From Bacteroidota bacterium (GTDB taxonomy: Bacteria > Bacteroidota > Bacteroidia > Flavobacteriales > Crocinitomicaceae): 7,889 nt of DNA. Below the pieces are notes generated by a model. That model saw only the letters and a list, made by a program, of their open reading frames with translations, had not been told where the DNA came from and searched no databases. Both the position numbers and the translations under genes were made by a program. Positions 1-7,599 of the stretch are shown here, in pieces. The stretch spans positions 1-7,889 of the forward strand of contig SYKJ01000133.1 of the NCBI GenBank assembly GCA_005798205.1, read 5' to 3'. Positions within the stretch are counted from its first letter, which is position 1. Every line of letters starts with the position of its first letter.

Positions 1-272
1 AAAAAAGACTTATCGCGAATTGACTTATTAATTCGAGTTAAATCTTGGTATACGATTCTTCCAGCGCCTATATTTAAATGACCCACTTCAGAATTTCCCA
101 TTTGCCCTTCAGGCAAACCTACATTCTCTCCAAATGTTTTTAGAGTAGCATGAGGATATTTTAGATTAAGCGCATCCATAAATGGAGTTTTGGATTGAGC
201 AATTGCGTCGGAACTTGTTCCATTTCCAATGCCCCAGCCATCTAAAATAATGAGACCAAGATGTTTAGTCAT
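1..272 (-). CDS. gpmI: 2,3-bisphosphoglycerate-independent phosphoglycerate mutase, N-terminal part (cut by window edge)
   Basis: Cytoplasmic glycolytic/gluconeogenic enzyme interconverting 3-phosphoglycerate and 2-phosphoglycerate without a bisphosphoglycerate cofactor; the family belongs to the alkaline-phosphatase superfamily and needs Mn2+. Seen here: the first 90 codons, translated by hand on the minus strand, beginning [14 protein letters not shown]. Asp11 in the LDGWG motif is the expected first metal ligand. GNSEVGH (about residues 59-65) places the catalytic serine at Ser61, matching Ser62 of the Bacillus enzyme. The LNIGAGR segment that follows is also typical. The family is usually about 505-515 residues, so over 80% lies beyond the left edge. 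The ATG at 272 is chosen because the protein begins right at the conserved core and because it overlaps the stop of the upstream histidine kinase as ATGA, suggesting translational coupling. No Shine-Dalgarno sequence precedes it. Identity is secure; whether the rest is intact cannot be seen. Confidence 0.95.
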   Translation of the reverse strand, partial: MTKHLGLIILDGWGIGNGTSSDAIAQSKTPFMDALNLKYPHATLKTFGENVGLPEGQMGNSEVGHLNIGAGRIVYQDLTRINKSIRDKSF

Positions 273-1153
273 AAAGGTAAAGTTACTTCAAAAATACTTC
301 CTTTTGGATTATTTTCTTTGAACGAAACAGAACCGCCATTTAATTTAGAAAATTCAGAAACTATAAACAAACCTAAGCCACTTCCTTTTGTAGTTCGTGT
401 TTCTTCGTTTCCAATACGGTAGAATTTACTAAATATATTTTTTCTTTCAGCAACAGGAATGCCTACACCTTCGTCTTTAACTCCCACTATAATTTTATTT
501 TTATTTTGTTGAGTATAAATAGTAATGGACGCATTTTCCCCAGCATATTTTTCTGCATTTTCTATTAAGTTTTCTAAAATTGTTTCTAGCATAAATAAGT
601 CGGCGTGAACAAAAGAATCAACTGGAATTTCATTTTTAACAAACTTATATGCTGAACGATTAGTAATTTTTTGGCTTAGTTCTAACAAATTTATATCTGT
701 TTTTATCGCTTTTATCGCATTATTTTCGAGCCTAGAAGCATTGAGTATATTGTCAATTAATGTTTCTAAGCGTTGGTTTTCCCCTAAACTTTTTGTTATT
801 AATTCATTTCTTTTTTCTTCTTTTAAATCTCGTTTTAAAAGAGTTTGGAGAAATAGTTTACTTGAGGCAATAGGTGTTTTTAATTCATGGGTAATTGAAA
901 GTAAAAAATTTGTTTGTCTTCCTGAAAGCTCAAGATCTTTTTTTATAGAATTTCGAATTTTATATAACCCTATAAGCAAAATTGTGATAAAAACAGTGCC
1001 CTCTCCGAGAATCATTAAAATTCTTCGATTTACTTGCTCGTTATTATAAACAGAATTTTGACTTAGCTGAATAAGGTGAAAGCCCCACCAAATAAATTGT
1101 AAGAGAACATATGCACTGAGAAAATAAAAAATAATGCTTGTTTGTTTTTTCAT
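269..1153 (-). CDS. Sensor histidine kinase, small two-TM HisKA/HATPase_c type
   Basis: Inner-membrane sensor of a two-component system: autophosphorylates a histidine and passes the phosphate to a response regulator. The 294 residues hold two hydrophobic helices (about 7-30 and 46-66) separated by only about 15 residues, so there is essentially no extracytoplasmic sensor domain. There is no recognisable HAMP or PAS domain. The HisKA H-box is at about 85-95 (SITHELKTP), with phosphoacceptor His89. The HATPase_c domain follows: N-box with Asn195 and Asn199 (NLIENAEKY), G1 box DEGVGIP with Asp227, F-box FSKFYRIG (241-248), and G2 box GSGLGLFIV (257-265). All catalytic motifs are intact, so it should be active. 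The gene begins 9 bp after the antiporter stop, and its TGA overlaps the gpmI ATG, which indicates cotranscription. No response regulator is in view; it may lie past gpmI or elsewhere. The signal sensed is unknown. The ATG at 1153 directly precedes the first TM helix and has no Shine-Dalgarno, as is usual in Bacteroidota. Confidence 0.93.
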   Translation of the reverse strand: MKKQTSIIFYFLSAYVLLQFIWWGFHLIQLSQNSVYNNEQVNRRILMILGEGTVFITILLIGLYKIRNSIKKDLELSGRQTNFLLSITHELKTPIASSKLFLQTLLKRDLKEEKRNELITKSLGENQRLETLIDNILNASRLENNAIKAIKTDINLLELSQKITNRSAYKFVKNEIPVDSFVHADLFMLETILENLIENAEKYAGENASITIYTQQNKNKIIVGVKDEGVGIPVAERKNIFSKFYRIGNEETRTTKGSGLGLFIVSEFSKLNGGSVSFKENNPKGSIFEVTLPL

Positions 1154-1162
1154 AGAAAAAAA

Positions 1163-3337
1163 TCACTTAGATTTCTTCGAATCTGATTTTTTAAAAATGT
1201 TTCCAACTTCTTTCCCAATTTTCTTGAACGTCTCAACACCTGCATTCACTACTGTCGACGAAATATCGCTGTAGTTTGCAAATGAAGAATCTAATTCCAT
1301 ACCCGGATAAATAAAAATGGTGTCATTTTTAGGGCAGGCTTTTTCAATTTTATCTGCAAAATACTCAGTTCCTAAATCATATGAAACTGACCCAACTCGG
1401 GTTCCACAAAATACAATTATACCACTTTCCTTTTTATCAAAAAACAAAAAGAAATCGTCAATGTTTTCTATTTCTTTGAAAATAATATTAAAATCTAGTT
1501 TATTTGCAAGCCCAACTTTCTCAATTCTCTCATAGCTTGCAGAGCTTGAGTAGAGCGCTACTGGTATTTTTAATTCTTGCGCCATTCTAATTACTCTTTC
1601 CACCCATAATGAAAATGAAGCCTCTAGTTCTGCAAGTGGCGGAACAATTAAAACTACTTTATCGTAACTAACAGATGGATGATCTAATTGGCAGAAGAAG
1701 ATGGTGCGATCACAAACATCTAATAAATGAGCACGATCATCACCGATAATTCTGCTTAGCAAATTTTTATTTCTGCTATCATTTAATACTACAATGTCTG
1801 CTACTAATTCTTTTGCAACTCTAGCTAAACCTGAAGAAATATTATGATCGATTGTAGCAATTGTATTCAGCTTGGATTCGTGTCCTGAAAAATGTTTGAC
1901 GATATCCTCTAGCGACTTTCGGGATTTGCGTATCATTTTCTCTGCCGCTGCGTCATTTGGATAAACGCTTACAACAGAAATTGGGTTTATCACTTTTGAA
2001 TCAGAAATTAGTAATGCGAAGTCTAATAATTGTTCGTTTCCGCTGAGTTCATTAATGGAAACGATTACGTGTTGATTTCTAAGGCGAGTTTCATTTTCAT
2101 CTAAGTCACTTTGATCAGAAAGTTGAATCAATAGTTTTTTTCCAGCATCTTCGGTAACGAAGAATGACACCATGCAGGTTATTAAAATTAAAATTACTGT
2201 TCCGTTTATCATCTCAATATTTAGTATTTTTGATTCATAACCAACAATCATTACAGCGAGAGTTGCTGCTGCATGTGATGTGCTTAAACCAAAAATTAAT
2301 TGTCGTTCGTTATTTGTTAATTTGAAAATTAACTGAGTTCCTAAAGCAGCCAACCATTTACTGAAAATAGCAAAAGCGGTCAGAATTCCGGCAATTGTTA
2401 GTGGCCATGTTCCTTGAAGAAAAGCCCGGTAATCAACGACCATTCCAACGTAAATTAGAAAGAATGGAATGAAAAGCGCATTACCAATGAAATCTATTCT
2501 ATTCATTAATATTGAATTGTGTGGAATGAGTTTGTTCAATACCAATCCTGCCATAAATGCACCAATGATATGCTCTACACCTGCTACCTCTGCAAGAAAA
2601 GCAGAAAAAAATAGCACAGCTAAGACAAAAATATATTGTGATGTTTTTTCACTATCAAGTTTCCGAAAAAACCATTTTGCAATTCTTGGGATAATAAAAA
2701 ATAGGATAGCTGAAAAAATGGAAAGTGAAGTTATTAATCTCAACCAAAAGCCGAAGTCTAGATTTCCTTTTTCAGCACTTGTAATAACCGCTAACATAAT
2801 CAAGACTGCTGTATCTGTTAAAATAGTACCCCCAACAGTAAGTGCAACAGAAGAATGTTTTGACAATCCAAATTTACTCACAATAGGGTAAGAAACGAGC
2901 GTATGTGTTGCAAACATACTCGCAGTTAATAAACTTGCCAATGGAGAAAGATTTAAAATTTCTGAACAAATTGGATATCCTAAGCCCAATGGAATAATAA
3001 ATGTTAAGCCCCCAAATAGGAGTGTTTTATTCATCTGTTTGCGTAAGCGCGTAAGATCAAGTTCAAGACCAGCAATGAACATGATGTAGAGTAATCCAAT
3101 TGTAGAGAACAGCTTTATAGAGCCTTCAGCCTCCATTGTCTTTTCACCAATTAAACCAAGTCCATGAGGTCCAATTATAATTCCAGAAATGATCAAGCCA
3201 ATAATTGCGGGGATGCGCATTTTCCGCAAAATGATCGGGGAAAGTAAGATAATAAAAAGCAATATGGAGAATAATAAAACTGGATTTTGAATAGGAAACT
3301 GAAATTCAGCTATAAGATCCTTAAAGAATTCATCCAT
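1163..3337 (-). CDS. Cation:proton antiporter (CPA2/Kef-type, Na_H_Exchanger) with C-terminal USP-like region
   Basis: Inner-membrane secondary transporter exchanging Na+ or K+ for protons, in pH and ion homeostasis. Residues about 18-397 form a 12-13-helix Na_H_Exchanger domain. It shows the CPA2 signatures RIPAIIGLIISGIIIGPHG (41-59) and LLYIMFIAGLELD (82-94), the unwound-helix region THTLVSYPIVSKFG (145-158), and the ion-site helix GGTILTDTAVL (169-179) with the conserved Asp175. A lysine at 327 may match the conserved TM10 lysine of NapA-like proteins. Residues about 420-724 are soluble and look like two degenerate universal-stress-protein-like domains (about 422-550 and 558-680), followed by a Lys/Ser-rich tail. 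The KefB/C-type TrkA-N (RCK) domain is absent, so I give no kef symbol. The residue before Asp175 is Thr, neither the DD of electrogenic members nor the QD reported for KefC, so ion and stoichiometry are uncertain. The gene starts 54 bp after the DUF2723 stop and ends 9 bp before the kinase. Confidence 0.9.
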   Translation of the reverse strand: MDEFFKDLIAEFQFPIQNPVLLFSILLFIILLSPIILRKMRIPAIIGLIISGIIIGPHGLGLIGEKTMEAEGSIKLFSTIGLLYIMFIAGLELDLTRLRKQMNKTLLFGGLTFIIPLGLGYPICSEILNLSPLASLLTASMFATHTLVSYPIVSKFGLSKHSSVALTVGGTILTDTAVLIMLAVITSAEKGNLDFGFWLRLITSLSIFSAILFFIIPRIAKWFFRKLDSEKTSQYIFVLAVLFFSAFLAEVAGVEHIIGAFMAGLVLNKLIPHNSILMNRIDFIGNALFIPFFLIYVGMVVDYRAFLQGTWPLTIAGILTAFAIFSKWLAALGTQLIFKLTNNERQLIFGLSTSHAAATLAVMIVGYESKILNIEMINGTVILILITCMVSFFVTEDAGKKLLIQLSDQSDLDENETRLRNQHVIVSINELSGNEQLLDFALLISDSKVINPISVVSVYPNDAAAEKMIRKSRKSLEDIVKHFSGHESKLNTIATIDHNISSGLARVAKELVADIVVLNDSRNKNLLSRIIGDDRAHLLDVCDRTIFFCQLDHPSVSYDKVVLIVPPLAELEASFSLWVERVIRMAQELKIPVALYSSSASYERIEKVGLANKLDFNIIFKEIENIDDFFLFFDKKESGIIVFCGTRVGSVSYDLGTEYFADKIEKACPKNDTIFIYPGMELDSSFANYSDISSTVVNAGVETFKKIGKEVGNIFKKSDSKKSK

Positions 3338-3342
3338 TTGTT

Positions 3343-3355
3343 TTCTAATTTAGAA
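3343..3355. repeat. 13-bp palindrome just before the antiporter start
   Basis: TTCTAA, one central base, TTAGAA: perfect 6-bp arms, ending 6 bp from the antiporter ATG (3337) and inside the only intergenic gap (54 bp) of the minus-strand gene run. It could be a small operator or an RNA element affecting translation of the antiporter. In DNA this AT-rich such short palindromes also arise by chance, so the function is only a possibility. Confidence 0.3.
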
Positions 3356-3391
3356 GCAATCCATTAAATAGGAATTTTTCTTATGATGTTT

Positions 3392-6300
3392 TTATTTTAA
3401 AATACTATTTAAATCCATTTCACTTGGTTCAGGATTAATTGGACCAGTAGACTTCAGAAATCCATAATGTTCACCCATGCCATTTAAATGTGATTTAAGC
3501 ACAGTATAATCCATAGAAATATTGCCAATGTTCAACTCTGCATCTAAATCTGAATAAATCCGTGGCATTATTTTTTTGTAAACGTAATTAATTTGACTAT
3601 AAATTCGAGCAGCTAATTTATCTTTTTTATTGCCCCCTGATTTAGGGTCAGAAGCTACAAAATACATTTTACAACATGCATCAAGGGCGGCAATTAGATC
3701 TTCATTGTTTTCAGGATTAGCAGCAAAAGCTGCATCACTATTTTCAAAATAGGCAAAAATAGATTCGTAGTTTGCCATTAACTTCATGCCTAAGTCCGTA
3801 GCTTTCTTTTTATCTCCAGCCAAGAAATAAAGTTGAACATATTCATGTAAACTACCACTGCATTTCGCTCTAGATGCTTCTCCTTGATATGTATAGTCCA
3901 AATGATCAGAATTAATTTTTAAGGATGTAAAAGGATCACATTCGTTAACTTCCCCAAAATCTAATACAGTTTCTACGGGCATAATTTCCAATGATTTATC
4001 GAGTAAAGAAATTGCTTTTTTAAAGTTTTTCTTTGCGATAAATTGCTCCGCTAATAAGAGAAAATTTGATCGGTATTGCTGCGTATGTCTTCGAGCATAA
4101 TAATCTGTCAAGACCTTTGGATCATTCATCTTTCCATATTCATATGTTTGAGTGATATTTTTATACATCTTTGAAAGATCGTAAAACATTGGTTCCTCTC
4201 CTGGATTTCCTCCCAGCGGGCTTAATTCATATGCAACCCCAACTTGTTTGATGTATCCTGCGCTTAATAGCGCTATAGAAAAAGAAGACCCTCTATTGCT
4301 TGAAAAATAAATACCTCTTTTCCAGTCATTATTTGCAACGATATCCATCATCATCACTTCATCTCTAGCTAAATATGAATCTCTTTCTGTATTGAATTCA
4401 AAGAGAATATTTTTAGGACATTTAGCAACTTGACTTTTATTGATAGTTCCTGCGGCTAGTGCATTTTTCTTATCCACTTTTAATGAAAACCTAGATGAAG
4501 GAAAGAAGCTAAGTTTTCCACCATTATTTGATACAAAGTTTTTATCATCTCGAACAAAAGCCATTGCTTCTTTAAAATCGATAGCTGACCACGGCTTTTC
4601 AAAATCTTTTAAGAGACTTTGAAGATCTTGTCCTGCATTTCCTAAAAACTCTACCTCTTGACTTTGAATACCTTTAAATAATTTAATTGCTCCAAAGTAC
4701 TTTTTCAAAATATTTTCAGTCAAATTACTAGAGTCAGCATCTGATAAATAACCTTTCGCTACTTCATATTCTGGATTTTTACACGAAATATTCGGTAAAA
4801 TAGTTGCCAGCTTTGAATTAAAAAGTTGAATGGATTTTTGCGCAGTCACCTTATTGTTTTTCAACCTAAGGTCAATGATATTTTTAATCATACTTTCTTT
4901 AGCATTCATACTGACTAATTCTAGTAAGTCTAAAAAGTAAATTTGGTCTGTATTCCCTGCGTACATCAAAATTTGATCTTCCCGAAATTTTATTGGTAGT
5001 GGGTCAGATTCGTAAGCTTTCATTTTCATCTGGTTTGTATACCAGTCTGTTCCCATTAATGAAAGATTACAAACGCGCACATCAGTTCTTTGCCCTTCTA
5101 CTTCTTGTAAATACCAAAGTGGGAAAGTGTCGTTATCACCATTTGTGAAAATAATACCATTTTTTCCACAAGATTCTAAGTAATTATGAGATAAATCATG
5201 TGCCGATGTCTTTCCACTTCTATCGTGATCATCCCACCCTTGAAAAGCCATTAATACAGGAATTCCAAGTCCAAGTGCACCTGCAATTACTGCACTTTGA
5301 GCATCATTTTTAAGAATTTTTTTACTTTGAAAAAAATCATAAATGGCATAGACTCCAATACCTATCCACATGGCAAAGAAATAAAACGATCCAGAATAGG
5401 CATAATCTCGCTCTCGGGGCTCAAAAGGTTTTTGATTCAAATAAACAACAATTGCCAAACCGGTAAATAGAAATGCTAATAAAATTACTAAAGCATCTTT
5501 CGGTGCTCGTGCAAAATGAAATATAAAGCCTATGAGCGCTAAGAGTAGTGGCAACAAAAAGAATTTATTGTGAGAGGCATTACCTTTAGTGTAATGTGGA
5601 GCAAACTCTTGGCTACCGAGTCGAAGTTCGTCAATGAAGTTTATACCAGAAATCCAATTTCCACGCATGTTATCTCCATGCCCTTGGATGTCATTTTGTC
5701 TCCCCGCAAAATTCCACATAAAATAGCGGATATACATCCAGTTTACTTGATAGGAAAGAAAATAGCTCAGATTTTCGCCAAAAGTCGGCAACGGTTTGCC
5801 GTCGCGCCCAATCTCAGCCTCTAAATTGGAGGCGGCATATCCAGACCACTTTTGATACCCTTGAATGTGATTTTGATTATCTGCACTGTACATTCTAGGA
5901 AAAATAGTCCCTTGTTCGAAGGTTGCAACTGCCTCTTTTCTAACAGATGAGTTACTTTCATAGTATTTCTCATCTATTGAGTAGGCTCCTTCATTTTCTT
6001 TCAACCAAACATTAGCATCTTTTTCATTTGTGAAAGCTTTTACCTCCTCATCGTTTTCTGAAATTACAAAGCGACGTAAATAATAGGGCGACAAGTCTTT
6101 CCAATCATCCCTGCTAGTTAACTCTGGCCCTTCCTCTGTCATTATCTCGCCTTTTTTTAACGAATTCCAATAGTTACCATAAAGAATAGGAGCAGAGCCA
6201 TATTGCTCTCGTTTTAAATATGAATGTAAAGTAACCAAGTTTTCGGGGTCATTTTCATCTAATGGTGTATTTGCATTTGATCGAATTACAATTATAGCAA

Positions 6301-7240
6301 AAGAGCCATAACCAATGAGTAAAAAAATTAAGCCCATGAAAGAATTATATAAAATCGTATTTCCTTTTTTACGAGCGTAACGAACGAAAAAGAGGCAGCC
6401 TGTGATTAATAAAAGGAAAAAGAAAATTGTTCCAGAGTAGAATGGAAGACCTAATGAATTAACAAAAGTTACCTCAAATGAACTTGCCAAAGCTACAGAT
6501 CCTGCGATTATTCCTTCTTGAATAAAGCCAAGTAAAACGATGGAGAGTATACCGGTTAATATTAGACCTTTGGCAGAACTTTCTTTGTAGACGCGAAAAT
6601 AAATGATGTAGCAGATAGCTGGAATAACAAGAATTCCTAACAAGTGAACACCAATCGCTAATCCCAGTAAAAACAAAATTAAAAGCAACCATCTGTTAGG
6701 GCTTTGATCCAATGTTAAAGTGCCATTTTGAACAAGAGCCATTTCTTCGTCCCATTTAAGAATAGCCCAAAAAACAACAGCAGTAAACAAAGATGCCATT
6801 GCATAAACTTCACCTTCTACCGCAGAGAACCAAAATGAGTCAGAGAATGTATAAGCTAAAGATCCAATTGCAGCAGAGCTGAAGATAGCCATTTGATCTC
6901 CCAGAGACAAGTCACTTTTTTTACTCAAGATCATCTTTTTTACAAACAGTGTAAGAGACCAAAACATAAATAAAATGGTAAATGAACTGGAGAACGCTGA
7001 TAAGCGGTTAATCCAAACAGCTACATTTTCCGGAGCCGCAAAGAAAGAAAAAAGTCGCCCTAAAACCATGAAAAATGGTGCGCCAGGAGGGTGACCAACT
7101 TCCAACTTATATGCCGCTGTTATATACTCACCACAATCCCACAAGCTAACTGTGGATTCTATTGTAAATAAATATACCAAAGTGGCCACAAAAAATACTG
7201 CCCAACCTAAAATGGTATTCAAACGTCCGTAACTTGTCAT
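3392..7240 (-). CDS. DUF2723 (TMEM260-like) multi-pass membrane protein, putative GT-C glycosyltransferase
   Basis: Large inner-membrane protein, 1282 residues. DUF2723 is shared with eukaryotic TMEM260, reported to be an ER protein O-mannosyltransferase; a GT-C-type transferase moving a lipid-linked sugar to exported proteins is therefore inferred here, not shown. Visible order: TM1 (about 10-27); the conserved loop WDCGEYITAAYKLEVGHPPG (34-53), where Asp35 and Glu38 are the likely catalytic or metal-binding acids; VEGEVYAMASLF (141-152); further TM helices to about 320; a soluble insert (about 322-555); a second TM block (about 560-665) containing FEPRERDYAYSGSFY (606-620); then a soluble tail of about 600 residues. 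The tail begins with the conserved GIIFTNGDNDTFPLWYLQEV (695-714) and includes a TPR-like stretch near 1062-1090 (KKNFKKAISLLDKSLEIMP). No frameshift or stop interrupts it. The ATG at 7240 gives a short N-terminus directly before TM1 and lacks a Shine-Dalgarno. It is the first gene of the minus-strand run. Confidence 0.88.
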   Translation of the reverse strand: MTSYGRLNTILGWAVFFVATLVYLFTIESTVSLWDCGEYITAAYKLEVGHPPGAPFFMVLGRLFSFFAAPENVAVWINRLSAFSSSFTILFMFWSLTLFVKKMILSKKSDLSLGDQMAIFSSAAIGSLAYTFSDSFWFSAVEGEVYAMASLFTAVVFWAILKWDEEMALVQNGTLTLDQSPNRWLLLILFLLGLAIGVHLLGILVIPAICYIIYFRVYKESSAKGLILTGILSIVLLGFIQEGIIAGSVALASSFEVTFVNSLGLPFYSGTIFFFLLLITGCLFFVRYARKKGNTILYNSFMGLIFLLIGYGSFAIIVIRSNANTPLDENDPENLVTLHSYLKREQYGSAPILYGNYWNSLKKGEIMTEEGPELTSRDDWKDLSPYYLRRFVISENDEEVKAFTNEKDANVWLKENEGAYSIDEKYYESNSSVRKEAVATFEQGTIFPRMYSADNQNHIQGYQKWSGYAASNLEAEIGRDGKPLPTFGENLSYFLSYQVNWMYIRYFMWNFAGRQNDIQGHGDNMRGNWISGINFIDELRLGSQEFAPHYTKGNASHNKFFLLPLLLALIGFIFHFARAPKDALVILLAFLFTGLAIVVYLNQKPFEPRERDYAYSGSFYFFAMWIGIGVYAIYDFFQSKKILKNDAQSAVIAGALGLGIPVLMAFQGWDDHDRSGKTSAHDLSHNYLESCGKNGIIFTNGDNDTFPLWYLQEVEGQRTDVRVCNLSLMGTDWYTNQMKMKAYESDPLPIKFREDQILMYAGNTDQIYFLDLLELVSMNAKESMIKNIIDLRLKNNKVTAQKSIQLFNSKLATILPNISCKNPEYEVAKGYLSDADSSNLTENILKKYFGAIKLFKGIQSQEVEFLGNAGQDLQSLLKDFEKPWSAIDFKEAMAFVRDDKNFVSNNGGKLSFFPSSRFSLKVDKKNALAAGTINKSQVAKCPKNILFEFNTERDSYLARDEVMMMDIVANNDWKRGIYFSSNRGSSFSIALLSAGYIKQVGVAYELSPLGGNPGEEPMFYDLSKMYKNITQTYEYGKMNDPKVLTDYYARRHTQQYRSNFLLLAEQFIAKKNFKKAISLLDKSLEIMPVETVLDFGEVNECDPFTSLKINSDHLDYTYQGEASRAKCSGSLHEYVQLYFLAGDKKKATDLGMKLMANYESIFAYFENSDAAFAANPENNEDLIAALDACCKMYFVASDPKSGGNKKDKLAARIYSQINYVYKKIMPRIYSDLDAELNIGNISMDYTVLKSHLNGMGEHYGFLKSTGPINPEPSEMDLNSILK

Positions 7241-7374
7241 TCTGATAAAATTTAAACCTTAATTACTTTTGCGAATTTAAGCATATTAATTTTTAATCTT
7301 CTATTTTTAGTAAGCAGATAATGCTTGTCAACATTATTTTTAGTTAAAGTTTAAAAAAATTAAAAATTTGTACT

Positions 7375-7382
7375 TAAATTTG
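7375..7382 (+). promoter_or_regulatory. Candidate Bacteroidota -7 promoter box (TAAATTTG) for tRNA-Gln
   Basis: TAAATTTG matches the TAnnTTTG -7 consensus of the Bacteroidota primary sigma factor exactly. It lies 33 bp before the mature tRNA 5' end, which would leave a 5' leader of about 25-30 nt for RNase P to remove. A matching TTG-type -33 element at the usual 19-bp spacing is not evident; the sequence there is A/T only. An imperfect copy (AAAATTTG, 7363-7370) lies just upstream. Position supports the call, but the missing -33 weakens it. Confidence 0.5.
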
Positions 7383-7415
7383 CCTCCTTAATTGAGATTT
7401 GATTTCAATTTAGAT

Positions 7416-7488
7416 TGACCCATGGTGTAACTGGCAACACGTCTGGTTTTGGTCCAGAAGAGTCTAGGTTCGAGCCCTAGTGGGTCAA
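7416..7488 (+). tRNA. tRNA-Gln (anticodon UUG)
   Basis: A complete 73-nt cloverleaf can be folded by hand. The acceptor stem TGACCCA (7416-7422) pairs fully with TGGGTCA (7481-7487). The D-stem is GTGT/ACAC with a GG-containing loop. The anticodon stem TCTGG/CCAGA encloses the loop TTTTGGT, with anticodon TTG at 7449-7451. A 5-nt variable region follows, then the T-stem CTAGG/CCTAG with loop TTCGAGC. The anticodon reads CAA (and CAG by wobble), so the amino acid is glutamine. The first acceptor pair is U1-A72, the weak pair typical of bacterial tRNA-Gln. The discriminator is A (7488), and the 3' CCA is not fully encoded (the next bases are CAC), so it must be added by the CCA-adding enzyme. 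It stands alone, divergent from the DUF2723 gene and followed by a terminator. Confidence 0.96.
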
Positions 7489-7502
7489 CACTAAAAATTT
7501 CT

Positions 7503-7538
7503 AAAACCCTTGAAAAAAATGTATTTCAAGGGTTTTTT
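7503..7538 (+). terminator. Rho-independent terminator after tRNA-Gln, probably bidirectional
   Basis: A 13-bp perfect inverted repeat (AAAACCCTTGAAA at 7503-7515, TTTCAAGGGTTTT at 7524-7536) with an 8-nt loop, running into a T6 tract (7533-7538). It begins 15 nt after the tRNA 3' end, as expected for a tRNA transcript terminator. Read on the minus strand the hairpin is followed by TTTT, so it could also stop the convergent rhodanese-gene transcript, whose stop codon is about 60 bp away. Confidence 0.88.
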
Positions 7539-7599
7539 GATTTAAAATTGCATTGCTTCACTTCCAGAATTTATTCAATCTTAGGCTAGCTTAATTTAA

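Noticed and set aside
741..1049. Plus-strand open frame of 102 codons
   Set aside because: Lies wholly antisense to the histidine kinase across its TM2, H-box and dimerisation region; the product resembles no family, and the kinase motifs are complete on the other strand.
2469..2891. Plus-strand open frame of 140 codons
   Set aside because: Antisense to the antiporter membrane domain; its apparent composition mirrors the AT-rich TM codons of the real gene.
1163..3337. Calling the antiporter kefB or kefC
   Set aside because: The C-terminal TrkA-N domain that defines Kef glutathione-gated K+ efflux is absent, and the ion-site motif is TD rather than QD.
5570..5824. Plus-strand open frame of 84 codons
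   Set aside because: Antisense to the DUF2723 soluble insert, with no recognisable domain and no promoter or start context. The plus-strand frames at 1317-1535 and 4440-4622 were rejected for the same reason.
6474..6692. Minus-strand open frame of 72 codons in a shifted frame inside the DUF2723 gene
   Set aside because: An out-of-frame reading of membrane-helix codons; the main frame is uninterrupted, so it is not a frameshift fragment.
7382..7390. Minus-strand TAAGGAGGC, a perfect Shine-Dalgarno-like string
   Set aside because: It is about 140 bp upstream of the DUF2723 start with no open frame starting just after it, and other starts here do not use Shine-Dalgarno sequences; taken as chance.
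7416..7500. tRNA 3' end as an integration (att) site
   Set aside because: No integrase gene and no second copy of the tRNA 3' end is visible in the window.
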